Shown: one piece after another, positions 19,750 through 29,314 of the stretch | Layout of the letters: each line of letters starts with the position of its first letter | How positions within the stretch are numbered: position 1 is the stretch's first letter | Origin: Hyphomicrobiales bacterium | GTDB lineage: Bacteria > Pseudomonadota > Alphaproteobacteria > Rhizobiales > Rhizobiaceae | Assembly (NCBI GenBank): GCA_900468535.1 | Contig: UBTY01000030.1 | Location: 1-64,000, forward strand | DNA length: 64,000 nucleotides | Reading direction: 5' to 3' | Notes under the pieces: model-generated | Told to the model about the DNA's origin: nothing | Seen by the model: the letters and a program-made list of their open reading frames with translations, nothing else | Databases searched by the model: none | Position numbers and translations under genes: made by a program

Positions 19750-20052
19750 ATGAGCGGCGGTGATGACGACTATGTCTATGACGAAGCAACGGGCGAATGG
19801 CGTCCGGCTTCCGAGCTGGCTGCCGCGGGCCAGGGCAACGTCGAGGTTCGCGATGCTTCTGGAAACGTCCTCAAGGACGGCGACTCCGTCACCCTCATCA
19901 AGGACCTGAAGGTGAAGGGCGCCAATCAGACGCTGAAGCAGGGTACGGTTATCAGGTCGATCCGGCTGACGGACAATCCCGAAGAGATCGACTGCCGCCA
20001 CGAGGCCATCAAGGGCCTCGTCCTGCGCACGGAGTTCGTGCGTAAGCGTTGA
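19750..20052 (+). CDS. PhnA/YjdM-like domain protein lacking the zinc ribbon
   Basis: 100 residues, ATG 6 bases after an AGGAG ribosome site. Residues ~30-100 (VEVRDASGNVLKDGDSVTLIKDLKVKG... and FVRKR end) match the C-terminal domain of PhnA/YjdM. The usual N-terminal four-Cys zinc ribbon is reduced to a Cys-free remnant YVYDEATGEWRP. The E. coli family name comes from its position near phosphonate genes; real function is poorly known. No phosphonate gene is nearby here. Confidence 0.75.
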   Translation: MSGGDDDYVYDEATGEWRPASELAAAGQGNVEVRDASGNVLKDGDSVTLIKDLKVKGANQTLKQGTVIRSIRLTDNPEEIDCRHEAIKGLVLRTEFVRKR

Positions 20053-20106
20053 GCAGAATGCATGCGGGAGGAGGCGGCAACGCTCTCGGCTTGCAAAGCC
20101 ACGCGG

Positions 20107-20270
20107 CATATTGGGATGGATGCCCCGCCCGACGTCACCCCGGCCAGCGCGCGCAAGTCCTTGCGCGTAGAAGGTCTTTCGCACCGCGGACGCGGTGCCG
20201 CTGGATGCCGGCTCAAGGCCGGCATGACGGAAAAAGTGATAGCTCCGCGGAAAAGAGCACTTCGTCAGCG
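20107..20270. repeat. Palindromic intergenic repeat (copy B)
   Basis: It matches 15144-15320 almost throughout (ATTGGGATG, GTCACCCCGG, GCGCGCAAGTCCTTGCGCG, CTGGATGCCGGCTC, GGCCGGCATGACG, TTCGTCAGC/TTTGTCAGC), but lacks ~15 bases after GTCACCCCGG and the terminal hairpins. It sits between the PhnA-like and HerA-like genes, convergent stops on either side. Internal palindromes can form hairpins in RNA. Confidence 0.75.
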
Positions 20271-20296
20271 GTTCGAAGGGCGGTAGCGCCCTTCTC

Positions 20297-21856
20297 CTAG
20301 CGCTTCAGGCTACCGAGGATGCCGCGCACCAGTGCCCGGCCGACCTGCGTCGCGACCGTGCGGGCAACGCTCTTCATCGCCGCTTCGACGACGGTTTCAC
20401 GCTGGTATCCTGGCGAGCGGGCGCGGCCCTGGGTCTTGCTCTGCTGCTCGTCATTGTCGTCGCCGAAGCCCGGTAGCGTCCAGCGGCCCGAGGCGCTGCC
20501 TTCGGTTGGTTGTGTCGGTTGCGCCTGCCTGGCTGCGTCGGCGTCCGAGGCTTTCTTGGCGCGCGCCGCCAGGATTTCGAAGGCGGATTCCCGATCGATA
20601 TCCTCGTCGTAGACGCCGAGCACCGGGCTCTTGTCCATGACCTCCTGGCGCTCGGGATCCGTCAGCGGGCCGACGCGACCGGATGGCGGCCTGACCAGTG
20701 TCCGTTCGACGATCGAGGGCGAGCCCTTCGCTTCCAGTGTCGACACCAGCGCCTCGCCGGTGCCGAGCGTGGTGATGACGGTGGCGCAATCGAAGGCGGG
20801 GTTCGGGCGGAAGGTGTCGGCAGCCGTCTTCACCGCCTTCTGCTCGCGCGGCGTATAGGCACGCAGCGCATGCTGCACCCGGTTGCCGAGCTGGGCGAGG
20901 ACGGTTTCCGGCACGTCCAGAGGGTTCTGTGTCACGAAATAGACGCCGACGCCCTTGGAGCGGATGAGGCGCACGACCTGCTCGACGCGCTCGAGCAGCA
21001 CCTTCGGTGCGTCGTTGAAGAGCAGGTGCGCTTCGTCGAAGAAGAAGACAAGCTTCGGCTTATCCGGATCGCCAACTTCCGGCAGCTCCTCGAAAAGCTC
21101 GGAGAGCAGCCAGAGCAGGAAGGTCGCGTAGAGCCGCGGGTTCATCATCAGCTTGTCGGCTGCCAGCACCGAGATCTGGCCGTAGCCGCGGTTGTCTGTG
21201 CGCATGATGTCGGAAATCTTCAGCGCCGGCTCTCCGAAGAAGTGTTCGGCGCCCTGTTGTTCCAGCACCAGCATCGCGCGCTGGATCGAGGCGACTGATG
21301 CCTTCGAGATCAGGCCGAACTGGCTGGAGAGCTCCGTGGCGTTCTCGGCCATGTAGTTCAGGAGCGAGGAGAAGTCCTTGAGGTCTAGCAGCGGCAGCCC
21401 GCCCTGATCGGCGATCTTGAAGGCGATGTTGATGACGCCTTCCTGCGGCTCGGAGGCATCCATGAGGCGAGCCAGCAACAGCGGCCCCATCTCGGCGATA
21501 GTAGTGCGGACACGGTGGCCCTTCTCGCCGAAAAGGTCCCAGAAGATGACCGGGAAGCGGTCGAACTCGTAATCGTCGAAGCCGATCTGTTCGGCGCGCT
21601 TGGTCAGGAAGTCCTTCGGCTCGCCCTTCGCGGCGATGCCCGACAGGTCGCCCTTGATGTCGGAGCAGAAAACCGGGACGCCGGCCTTGGAAAAGCCCTC
21701 GGCAAGCACCTGCAGCGTCACCGTCTTGCCGGTGCCGGTCGCGCCCGTCACCAGGCCGTGGCGGTTTCCGAATTTCAGGTCGAGATATTCGGGCTTGTTG
21801 ATGCTGTCGTCCGGATTGCGGCTGACACCGACGAAAATCTTGCCTTCCTCGAGCAT
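20297..21856 (-). CDS. HerA-like ATPase of the DUF853 family
   Basis: 519 residues from the ATG in MLEEGKIFVGVS, preceded by GGAGGGAG. The P-loop GATGTGKTVT lies near residue 40 and Walker B LVFFFDEAHLLF near 265, with an Arg-rich C-terminal tail. The family (E. coli YjgR) is related to HerA/FtsK DNA-pumping motor ATPases; its role is unproven. Upstream in-frame codons to 21973 lack a good start. Single gene, separated by a repeat from its downstream neighbour. Confidence 0.85.
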   Translation of the reverse strand: MLEEGKIFVGVSRNPDDSINKPEYLDLKFGNRHGLVTGATGTGKTVTLQVLAEGFSKAGVPVFCSDIKGDLSGIAAKGEPKDFLTKRAEQIGFDDYEFDRFPVIFWDLFGEKGHRVRTTIAEMGPLLLARLMDASEPQEGVINIAFKIADQGGLPLLDLKDFSSLLNYMAENATELSSQFGLISKASVASIQRAMLVLEQQGAEHFFGEPALKISDIMRTDNRGYGQISVLAADKLMMNPRLYATFLLWLLSELFEELPEVGDPDKPKLVFFFDEAHLLFNDAPKVLLERVEQVVRLIRSKGVGVYFVTQNPLDVPETVLAQLGNRVQHALRAYTPREQKAVKTAADTFRPNPAFDCATVITTLGTGEALVSTLEAKGSPSIVERTLVRPPSGRVGPLTDPERQEVMDKSPVLGVYDEDIDRESAFEILAARAKKASDADAARQAQPTQPTEGSASGRWTLPGFGDDNDEQQSKTQGRARSPGYQRETVVEAAMKSVARTVATQVGRALVRGILGSLKR

Positions 21857-22056
21857 TTCGGAACGTCTCCCTCCGGCATTCGATGCCGCTTGCGTCAAAA
21901 TGCGGAGCGCAGTTTCCGCATGGTCATTGTAATATCGCCTGACTGTTATAAGCAGGCAGCTCCGTGCGGACAACTGCCTGCATTAAAAGGAAAAGTGGGA
22001 TAAGCTCGGTCTGACGGGCGCACCGCTTGAGTTGCCGCATGAACTCGATTAACGTT

Positions 22057-22068
22057 GACGTTAACGTC
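22057..22068. promoter_or_regulatory. Perfect 12-bp palindrome before the DUF2780 gene
   Basis: GACGTTAACGTC is self-complementary and is preceded by a second AACGTT. It lies about 20 bases before the start codon and just before the ribosome site. Possible operator; no regulator is identified. Confidence 0.25.
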
Positions 22069-22086
22069 AAAAATAGGAGGCTGACG

Positions 22087-22485
22087 ATGAATGAAATCGT
22101 GGACCAGATCGCCGCGCGCGTAGGCATACCTGCGGAAGTAGCGGAAAAGGCCCTTGGCATGATGCTCGGTTTTCTGCAGCGGGAGGCCGCCGATGGCCCG
22201 GTCGCGAAGATGATCGACGCCATTCCCGGCGCGTCGGATCTCGTCGCCAAGTATAACGGCGAGGGCGAAACCGGTGGCGGTGGCCTGCTTGGCAGCATCA
22301 TGGGCGCGCTCGGCGGTGCCGGTGGCGTCATGGCGCTCGGCCAGCAGCTGATGAGCGAAGGCCTCGGCATGGGCGAGATCACCACGCTTGCCAAGGAAAC
22401 GATCGCAATCGCCGAACAGAACGCCGGCAAGGAAGTTGTCGACGAGGTTGTTGCCTCGGTGCCTGGCCTCAGCCAGTTCGTCTGA
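22087..22485 (+). CDS. DUF2780-like small glycine-rich protein
   Basis: 132 residues from an ATG after a perfect AGGAGG site. It begins with a helical segment (IVDQIAARVGIPAEVAEKALGMML) and carries a GGGG/LLGSIMGALGGAGG stretch in the middle, the pattern of DUF2780 (VcgC/VcgE) proteins. No signal peptide. Function unknown; neighbours give no clear clue. Confidence 0.7.
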   Translation: MNEIVDQIAARVGIPAEVAEKALGMMLGFLQREAADGPVAKMIDAIPGASDLVAKYNGEGETGGGGLLGSIMGALGGAGGVMALGQQLMSEGLGMGEITTLAKETIAIAEQNAGKEVVDEVVASVPGLSQFV

Positions 22486-22544
22486 CGCATAGCTCACGCG
22501 CATTTGCAATGGGCGGCACTGCTGCCCATTGCTTCCGACGCCGG

Positions 22545-22991
22545 CTATTTCGAAATGCCGAGAAGCGTCAGAAATACGTCGGCCTGATCGCGCGCCGTCT
22601 GTCGGTCGGCATTATCAAGCCATTCCTGTCCGCAAAACTTTGCAACCTCATCCCTGTCGGCAGCCGTATATTCCGGATGCCGTGAACCGGCGATGGTCTG
22701 TTGCCAGGCGCAACCGAACATTCTGCTTTCCGTGATGGCGCCGTCACAGCCCGTGCTGAGGCAAATCGCAACCGTATGCTGGCTCTGATAATTGCCGAGG
22801 GTTGCCTTGTGATAGGTGTCGATCCAGGTGTCGCGCGTCGCTCGGCAGCGCGCGGGGTCCGCGCTCTGGCTGCAGCTCTTCTCGGCGACGTAATCCTGCG
22901 CCGCAGGCCAGTCGGAAACCTCCGCCAGGCTGACGCATCCGCAGGCTAAAAGAGCGGCCACCCAATGCAATTTCGACCCTCGTCGTCGCAC
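22545..22991 (-). CDS. Secreted or lipid-anchored Cys-rich hypothetical protein
   Basis: 148 residues. MRRRGSKLHWVAALLACGC is a signal peptide, possibly with a lipobox (LLAC). The mature part has several Cys (SCSQS, RCRA, ICLSTGC, GCAW, KFCGQEW) that could form disulfides. Not assigned to a family. It is alone on the minus strand, convergent with the DUF2780 gene. Confidence 0.6.
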   Translation of the reverse strand: MRRRGSKLHWVAALLACGCVSLAEVSDWPAAQDYVAEKSCSQSADPARCRATRDTWIDTYHKATLGNYQSQHTVAICLSTGCDGAITESRMFGCAWQQTIAGSRHPEYTAADRDEVAKFCGQEWLDNADRQTARDQADVFLTLLGISK

Positions 22992-23097
22992 GACTCGAAC
23001 CTGGTGCGTGAATCACTTCACGCCAGTTCGATTACTCTTTTACGTGTTGTCAGTGCGCGCCGGAAGCCGCAATTTTCACTGCCGGCGACAAGCGAGA

Positions 23098-23304
23098 TCA
23101 ATGCTTGCTCTTGGTTTCCCGGGCGAGCTTCAAAATGACATCGTCGGCCGCATCGGCGAGGGCCATTGCAATTTCGGCAGCCTTCCAGCCTCTCTTCTCC
23201 CCATTCTTGATGAGTTCGAAAAGCATGGGCTCGAATTCGGACCTACAGGTCTCCATTCGCTGGTCTGAGTTCAAGCGATTCTTGGAAGATTGAATATCTG
23301 TCAT
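23098..23304 (-). CDS. Small conserved-looking hypothetical protein (68 aa)
   Basis: MTDIQSSKNRLNSDQR... is followed by a helical segment (ICR-free) with GWKAAEIAMALADAADDVILKLA. The ATG follows GGGG by about 8 bases. Composition and codon use fit a real gene; no family recognised and no membrane segment. Confidence 0.55.
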   Translation of the reverse strand: MTDIQSSKNRLNSDQRMETCRSEFEPMLFELIKNGEKRGWKAAEIAMALADAADDVILKLARETKSKH

Positions 23305-23668
23305 CTCAATACCCCAGATTTAGAGGGTAGATTTATCAAGGCGGCTGAAGAGCGCAAGTAAATATGTTAATCGAACATTAATAATTCGATTTTTTCACTC
23401 ACCTCTGCCGTAAACAACTGGAAATCCAAGAAGGGCCCGCCGGGGTTTGACGAGCCCCGCCTTCTTTGTCGCACTGGAAAAGCAACGCGGTCAGCCCAAA
23501 AATCTTGCGTTTGCGCATGCTTCCAGTCAACTCCTACTTATTTTGTATGGACGCAGGATTTGCTGTCGGAGCGGTACAGTAATTCCGGAGGGATAAAGCT
23601 GGATCGAGGCCGGAAATAGCTGTGCTTTTCTCTGTCGGCCCCGAAAATATACTAACTTAAAAGTGCAT
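23305..23668. other. 364-bp gene-free stretch with two terminator-like hairpins
   Basis: AATCGAA...TTCGATT followed by TTTTT lies at 23369-23396. A stronger G+C-rich hairpin (GAAGG...CGGGG / CCCCG...CCTTC then TTTG) lies at about 23430-23467. No ORF is supported on either strand. The second hairpin could terminate transcripts or end a small RNA. It lies between two minus-strand genes. Confidence 0.4.
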
Positions 23669-25192
23669 TTATTGAGCTTGTTTTTTCTGGTTGTGCGTCA
23701 AAACGCCCAGCGCGTGCCACTGCCGTCCGTCCTGCTGAATGAGGTCGTCGGCGCAGGCCGGACCCATGCTGCCTGGCGCATATGGATCGGGTCGTTTTGC
23801 ACCTGATGCCCACACGTCGAGGAAGGGCTGAACGGCCGCCCAGCCTGCCTCGATCCCGTCTGCTCGCTGGAAGAGCGTCTGGTCGCCGATGAAGAGATCG
23901 TAGAGCAGGGACTCGTAGCCCGTCATCTTGCCGATATCGAACATGTCGGCGTAGCGGAAGTCGAGCGACACCGGAACGGTATCGACGGAGAGACCGGGCG
24001 ACTTGATCGAGAGCTCGACGCTCAAGCCTTCGTCGGGCTGCACCTGGATCACCATGCGGTTCGGCGGCAGGCTGCGCTTGATATCGGTTTCGCGAAACTG
24101 CGCGAAGGGCACCTGCCGGAACGTGACGACGATTTCGGTGTCACGCGCCGTCATCGCCTTGCCTGTCCTGAGATAGAAGGGCACGCCGGCCCAGCGCCAG
24201 GTGTCGACATAGAGCTTCAGCGCGACGAAGGTTTCCGTATCGCTGTCGGGCGACACGTCCTTGCTGTCGCGAAAGGCGGTGATGGCGTTGCCGTTCAGTG
24301 TCCCCCCTGTATAGGCGCCGCGCACGGCATGCGTCTCGGCCTCTTCGGGCGTATAGATGCGCAGCGCGCTGAGCGCCTTGCTCTTCTCGCTACGGATCGC
24401 CTCGGCGCCGAAGCCGTTCGGCGCTTCCATCGCGATCATCGCCAGTAGCTGGAACAGGTGGTTCGGCACCATGTCGCGAAGCGCGCCAGTCGCATCGTAG
24501 AACTTGCCGCGCATGCCGACATCGACGGTCTCGGCGGCGGTGATCTGCACGTGGTCGATGTAGTTGTTGTTCCAGAGCGACTCGATCATCATGTTGGCGA
24601 AGCGCGCCGTCAGAATGTTCTGCACCGTTTCCTTGCCGAGGAAGTGATCCAGCCGGTAGACTTGGCTTTCCGCCACGCGGCTGAGGATCTCCGCGTTAAG
24701 CGCGCGTGCCGAGGCGAGGTCGGTCCCGAAAGGCTTTTCGATGGCAATGCGCCGGAAACACCCGTCGCTTTCCTTCGTCAGCCCATGCTCGGCCAGTTTA
24801 TCGACGAGCGGACCGAAGAATTGCGGCGGCACCGCGAAGTAAAACGCAGCATTGCCGCTCTGCGATGCTTTAAGCCGCTCGGCGATCTGCAAGAATATAT
24901 CGTCTTTTGTGAAGTCGCCGGAGATATAGGCGATGCGTTTCTTGAGACGCTGCCAGCCATCGCTCTTCTGATGCGCGCCGCCATCGTCCATGCCGGCGAG
25001 AAAGCTGTCGAGATGATCGACCAGCATCGCGTCGTCGCCGGCATCGATGCCGATGCCGAGAATATGCAGATCGTCTCCGACCATGCCGCTCTGCGTCAGG
25101 TTGATGATCGCCGGCACCAGCAGGCGGCGGGTGAGGTCGCCTGTGGCGCCGAAGATGACGAGGGTGACCGGCGGGGTGGGGGCTACGTCCAT
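23669..25192 (-). CDS. zwf: Glucose-6-phosphate 1-dehydrogenase
   Basis: 507 residues. The NADP-binding motif GATGDLTRR is at the N-terminus and the substrate-site signature RLDHFLGKE near residue 180, with family blocks IDHVQITAAE, DMVPNHLFQLLAMIAMEAP and FYLRTGKAM. It oxidises glucose-6-phosphate to 6-phosphogluconolactone, making NADPH for the oxidative pentose phosphate/Entner-Doudoroff routes. No pgl or edd neighbours are present, so it may be a second, stand-alone paralogue. It follows tam by 79 bases on the same strand. Confidence 0.92.
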   Translation of the reverse strand: MDVAPTPPVTLVIFGATGDLTRRLLVPAIINLTQSGMVGDDLHILGIGIDAGDDAMLVDHLDSFLAGMDDGGAHQKSDGWQRLKKRIAYISGDFTKDDIFLQIAERLKASQSGNAAFYFAVPPQFFGPLVDKLAEHGLTKESDGCFRRIAIEKPFGTDLASARALNAEILSRVAESQVYRLDHFLGKETVQNILTARFANMMIESLWNNNYIDHVQITAAETVDVGMRGKFYDATGALRDMVPNHLFQLLAMIAMEAPNGFGAEAIRSEKSKALSALRIYTPEEAETHAVRGAYTGGTLNGNAITAFRDSKDVSPDSDTETFVALKLYVDTWRWAGVPFYLRTGKAMTARDTEIVVTFRQVPFAQFRETDIKRSLPPNRMVIQVQPDEGLSVELSIKSPGLSVDTVPVSLDFRYADMFDIGKMTGYESLLYDLFIGDQTLFQRADGIEAGWAAVQPFLDVWASGAKRPDPYAPGSMGPACADDLIQQDGRQWHALGVLTHNQKKQAQ

Positions 25193-25271
25193 GGTGATCT
25201 GCTCCTTATGGCCGCGGTCAATATAAAGCGCGCCTGCATCGTCACAAGTGGCGGCGCAGGCGCGTGACGTC

Positions 25272-26042
25272 TCAGGCCTTTACGGCGACCATGAAGAGAC
25301 GCGGAAAACGCAACAGCACGCGGCCGTCGGACATCTTCGGATAAGCTTTCTCGACGCGGGCGTGATAATCCGCCAGGAACGCCTCGCGATGCTCTTCGCC
25401 GGCATGGTCGAGATAGGGTCGGAGACCGGTGCCCTTGACCCATTCGACGATCGCCGCGGCATCGGCCATCGGATGATTGTAGATCGTATGCCAGATGTCG
25501 ACCCTGGCCGATTTCGCGATCAGCCGGCTGTAATAAGTGGATGGCGGCGGCAAAGGATTGCGGCGAACGCTTCTGGCGGCGAATGCGGCCTTCCAGGGGC
25601 CGGCATGCGCGGTTTCTTCCATCAGCAGGTGCGTCGGCTCATTCAGGTTGTCGGGCATCTGCACGGCCAGCGCGCCGCCCGGTGCAAGCCCGTCCATGAG
25701 CCTGTCCATCAGGTCGATATGATCAGGCAGCCACTGGAAGACGGCATTGGCAAACAGCAGGTCGACAGGTTCGCTCGGCTGCCAGGTCGCGAGGTTCGCT
25801 TCCACAAAGGCGGTGGAGGGCAGCCGCTTGCGCGCTGCTTCCAGCATGTTCAGGTCGCTGTCGAGCCCGACGACACCTGAGCTGCCGTAGCGGTCTATGA
25901 TAAGCTCGGTCGAATTGCCCGGGCCGCAGCCGAGATCGATCGCGCGGTTGATGCGCTCCAGTGGAACCTGGGCGAGCAGATCCCGCGCCGGGCGGGTGCG
26001 CTCGTCTTCGAACTTCACATACTGGCTGGCAGACCATGCCAT
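25272..26042 (-). CDS. tam: Trans-aconitate 2-methyltransferase
   Basis: 256 residues from the ATG at 26042, 8 bases after [28 protein letters not shown] is the characteristic Tam N-terminus; the SAM site is [12 protein letters not shown] and later motifs [10 protein letters not shown] and [10 protein letters not shown] are also typical. Tam methylates trans-aconitate, an inhibitor of the citric acid cycle. It lies upstream of zwf in the same direction. Confidence 0.92.
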   Translation of the reverse strand: MAWSASQYVKFEDERTRPARDLLAQVPLERINRAIDLGCGPGNSTELIIDRYGSSGVVGLDSDLNMLEAARKRLPSTAFVEANLATWQPSEPVDLLFANAVFQWLPDHIDLMDRLMDGLAPGGALAVQMPDNLNEPTHLLMEETAHAGPWKAAFAARSVRRNPLPPPSTYYSRLIAKSARVDIWHTIYNHPMADAAAIVEWVKGTGLRPYLDHAGEEHREAFLADYHARVEKAYPKMSDGRVLLRFPRLFMVAVKA

Positions 26043-26250
26043 GGGATGCACTCCTTGCTAACACATTGCTTGCTGCGCCTACGCGCATTCAGTTTGTATT
26101 GCGAGGCACGCGCTTCCGGAAGGGATAGCTTTGTTTTGAAACGAGAATGTGAAGAGGAGATGCGATCGGCAGGCCGAGGCCGGCGCGGTCATGGGCGCCG
26201 GTCTCGTCTTTGCTGTTCAAATACTTGGAAGTAGAGCCAAGGCGTTGCGG

Positions 26251-26718
26251 TCAGGCCGCCAGGATCGTAATGCCGTGGGCGTTGGCGGCAGCCTTCATGC
26301 GTTCCATCGTTTCCGAAGACGGCGTTGCCTTCGGCGGCTCCTGCGAGCCGGTGGCTTCCAGGAATTCGGCCATGTCGCTGTCGACGATCGCCGCGAACGT
26401 GGCGGTCTCGGTACCGGGATTGGAATAGGCGTGAGCCTGGTTCGCCTCGATGCGGACGATATCGCCCGCCGTCGCCTCGAACTCGTCGATGCCGTTTCCG
26501 GTCGCCCGGCGAACGGTGAGCCGACCTTCGAGGATCCGGAAGACCTCGGGGCTTGCATGGCGATGCAGCGGCATCCGGCTGCCGGGTGGCACCGTCACGT
26601 CGAAGATGTTGAGCCAGCTTCCCTGCAGCCGAGCCCGCCGCTCGATCCGGTCGCCCAGTACGAAGAATACCTTCGCGCTCGCCTGGGCAGGCGCTTTCAC
26701 AAATGAGTTGGACATCAT
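26251..26718 (-). CDS. Cupin-domain protein
   Basis: About 155 residues. One cupin barrel: motif 1 PPGSRMPLHRHASPEVFRI carries the His-x-His metal ligands and a Glu, and motif 2 is ANQAHAYSNPG. Starts at ATG 26718 or 26715; the Lys-rich codons upstream are probably not translated. Substrate unknown; it could be a small metal-dependent dioxygenase, isomerase or sensor. Confidence 0.8.
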   Translation of the reverse strand: MMSNSFVKAPAQASAKVFFVLGDRIERRARLQGSWLNIFDVTVPPGSRMPLHRHASPEVFRILEGRLTVRRATGNGIDEFEATAGDIVRIEANQAHAYSNPGTETATFAAIVDSDMAEFLEATGSQEPPKATPSSETMERMKAAANAHGITILAA

Positions 26719-26844
26719 GTCTCGCTTTTTCTTTTTCTTGGCGGCGGGTCGGTTAGACCTTTCCGGAGCCCTTGGCAACCCGCGGCCGCCGATCGTCGCT
26801 GTCGCGACTTGTAGCAGCGCATATGGGCTTTCGCGTTTCCCGCT

Positions 26845-27918
26845 TCAAGCCGCATCGCTTTTCTGGTCGCTGGCCTGCTCTTCCAGGATGCGCCTGGAAA
26901 CCTCGTCCAACGCCTTGGCATTGTCCTTGGCAAGCGATGTGGCGATTGCCATCAACGCCTTGATATTGTCAGGCGAGGCATCGTCGAGAGCATCGTTTTC
27001 CTTCTGCGTCAGCTGACGGTCGAGGCGGAAGTAATCGAGGCTCCGAACGTTGGTATCCGTTACGACGGTCGAGTAGTCGAGCTCGGTACCGACAGGGTTG
27101 AGGAGCGAATTTGCCTGATAGGAAGCCGTGCTTGCCTGTCCCTGCATCAGAATGGAAATCAGCGGCGTATCGTGGGCCGGGTGCATCCAGCCGACGGCAC
27201 CCCAGCCTTTGGCCTCCTGATAGGCGACCGGTCGGTTCTGCTGGCCTGTGCCGAGCGACAGGAAGACCAGCCGATCATCTTGCCACGGCTTTTTGCGGGC
27301 CTCGACATAGGCCGCGAGGATCGGGTCGTTGGCGAAAACGCCGCCATCGATCAGCGGCACGAAGCGGTCGTCCTTCTTCGCGCCGATGCGCTCGATCAGT
27401 GCCGGCGGAAAGTAGGTCGGCGCCGCCGAAGTCGCTCTTGCCGCCTCCCAGTAGCGGAAATTGCTGTTCTTCTTGTCGGCGTTCGACATGAACAGCGCCG
27501 TCCGGTTGCGAATGTCGTAGGCCGGGATGAGGACGGTCGACAGGCCCTTGTCCAGCGTCGCAGTCCCCAGCCGCTCCTTCAGCTTCGCCTCGAGCGCCAC
27601 GGTTTCATAGCTCGGGCCGCTCAGACCGTATGGATTGATGATGTCGCCGAGCGGCGGTTTGCGAAAGATCTCGCCGCCCTCGTTTGCGTAGAGCTTAAGG
27701 AGATCGGACGGCGTGCAGGCTGCTTCGCCGGCCTTCGACGGGTGAGGGCAGGTCAGGCCGGCCGCGATGATGCCGCCGGTCGAAGTACCCGCGATCAGGT
27801 CGAACGCCCTGTGGAGTGGCAGCCCGTCCAGTCGTTTGGCCAGTTCCACCAGGATCACGGCCGGAATGATGCCGCGGATGCCGCCGCCGTCGATCGAAAG
27901 AATAAAACGCGTTGCCAT
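26845..27918 (-). CDS. Patatin-like phospholipase
   Basis: 357 residues from the ATG at 27918, just after GGAGGGG. It has the patatin features: glycine-rich oxyanion loop DGGGIRG (about residue 11), nucleophile GTSTGG (about 45), and the Asp of IDGGVFAND (about 195). Patatins are Ser-Asp dyad lipid acyl hydrolases. No signal peptide, so the protein is likely cytosolic. No CD-NTase, CapV-type partner or immunity gene is next to it, so an anti-phage role is not supported. Confidence 0.9.
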   Translation of the reverse strand: MATRFILSIDGGGIRGIIPAVILVELAKRLDGLPLHRAFDLIAGTSTGGIIAAGLTCPHPSKAGEAACTPSDLLKLYANEGGEIFRKPPLGDIINPYGLSGPSYETVALEAKLKERLGTATLDKGLSTVLIPAYDIRNRTALFMSNADKKNSNFRYWEAARATSAAPTYFPPALIERIGAKKDDRFVPLIDGGVFANDPILAAYVEARKKPWQDDRLVFLSLGTGQQNRPVAYQEAKGWGAVGWMHPAHDTPLISILMQGQASTASYQANSLLNPVGTELDYSTVVTDTNVRSLDYFRLDRQLTQKENDALDDASPDNIKALMAIATSLAKDNAKALDEVSRRILEEQASDQKSDAA

Positions 27919-28024
27919 TTGCCCCTCCACGCCGGTTCATCCGGTCGTGGAGAGTATGGATTGCAACCAAAAGAACACTACAAACTGAAACGCTCTTTTT
28001 GATTGAGGTCGGTTGCAGGCCGGA

Positions 28025-29065
28025 TCAGAACTGGGTGATGACGCTGATCCCTGTGCCCTCGGCACGATCCATGGTCATCAGGCCGGGAATTGCTTCTTCA
28101 AGCGTGATGCGCCGGCCGATCAGCTTCTGCGGCGCGATCTTGCCGGCAGCCAGCATCGACAGCATTGCATCATAGCGCCAGGCCTGCATGCCGTGGCTGC
28201 CGTAGATCTCCAGTTCGTGGCCGATCACCTGTGCCATCGGAATCTGCGGCGTTGCATGTTCGCCGAGCATAAGGCCGATCTGCACGTGCCGCCCGCGCCG
28301 GCGCAGGTTCTTGATCGAGTTGAAGCAGGTGACGGGATGGCCGAGCGCGTCGATCGAGACATGCGCACCGCCCTTGGTGATCTCGCGCACCGCCTCGGCT
28401 ACGTCAGCGACGCGGCTTGCATTGATCGTGGCTACTGCTCCGCATTCCCGCGCGAAGGCAAGCTTCTCGTCGGAAAGATCGATGCCGATCGCATTGGCGC
28501 CGAGCGCGGTGGCAATCATGATCGCCGAGAGACCGACACCGCCGCAGCCGTGCACCGCGATCCACTCGCCGGGGCCGGTGCGCGCCTGGTCTGCAACGGC
28601 GCGAAACGAGGTCGCAAAGCGGCAGCCAAGGCTTGCCGCCGTCGCATCGTCGATGCTGTCGGGCAGATGCACGAGGTTCGTGTCGGCGTACTCGATCGCC
28701 ACATATTCGGCGAACGAGCCCCAATGCGTGAAGCCCGGCTGGAACTGGTTGGGGCAGACCTGCTGGTTGCCGGAATGGCATTCGCCGCAATGGCCGCAGC
28801 CGGAAACGAACGGCACGGTCACGCGGTCTCCGACCTTGAAGCGCACGACGCCCTTGCCGGTTGCGACCACCTTGCCGGCGAGCTCGTGGCCCGGCACATG
28901 CGGCAGCTTGATATCGGGATCATGACCCATCCAGCCGTGCCAGTCACTGCGGCAAAGCCCGGTCGCGCCGACGGCAATGACCACGCCGTCCTCGGTCGGG
29001 GTGGGATCGGGCAGGGTACGAATTTCGGGAGCCTTCTCGAAGGCATCGTAGAACATGGCTTTCAT
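28025..29065 (-). CDS. Zinc-dependent alcohol dehydrogenase (MDR family)
   Basis: 346 residues. Catalytic zinc ligands Cys in GLCRSDWHG and His in PGHELAGKV; structural zinc loop [18 protein letters not shown](P)-binding [18 protein letters not shown]. Overall a class III-like medium-chain alcohol dehydrogenase; the substrate cannot be read. Divergent from the aminotransferase gene, with 249 bases between. Confidence 0.9.
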   Translation of the reverse strand: MKAMFYDAFEKAPEIRTLPDPTPTEDGVVIAVGATGLCRSDWHGWMGHDPDIKLPHVPGHELAGKVVATGKGVVRFKVGDRVTVPFVSGCGHCGECHSGNQQVCPNQFQPGFTHWGSFAEYVAIEYADTNLVHLPDSIDDATAASLGCRFATSFRAVADQARTGPGEWIAVHGCGGVGLSAIMIATALGANAIGIDLSDEKLAFARECGAVATINASRVADVAEAVREITKGGAHVSIDALGHPVTCFNSIKNLRRRGRHVQIGLMLGEHATPQIPMAQVIGHELEIYGSHGMQAWRYDAMLSMLAAGKIAPQKLIGRRITLEEAIPGLMTMDRAEGTGISVITQF

Positions 29066-29314
29066 CGATTGTACTCCACAGCGGTCATTGCGATTCCGCC
29101 TTATGATGACACGCCGCCCGCATCGCTTCCAATCGCGCCATCCATGATTTTCGGTGATGCACCCATCGACAGCGCTAAATGAGCTGCGAACGAATATTAC
29201 TCCACTACAGACGCGTCAGTCATTTTCTTGCGTCCGGTTTTGCAGCAAGAATTTCCTCTTGACCGGCTCTCCGCAGGGGGATTTTGCTCTTTTGACTTTT
29301 CAAGGAGAATGCCC

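Noticed and set aside
23369-23396. AATCGAA/TTCGATT plus T-run as a true terminator
   Set aside because: The stem is short and A+T-rich, and no plus-strand gene lies upstream; recorded only as part of the gene-free stretch.
26845-27918. Patatin considered as the effector of an anti-phage system (CBASS-like)
   Set aside because: No CD-NTase, sensor, ubiquitin-like or other defence gene adjoins; neighbours are a cupin and an alcohol dehydrogenase.
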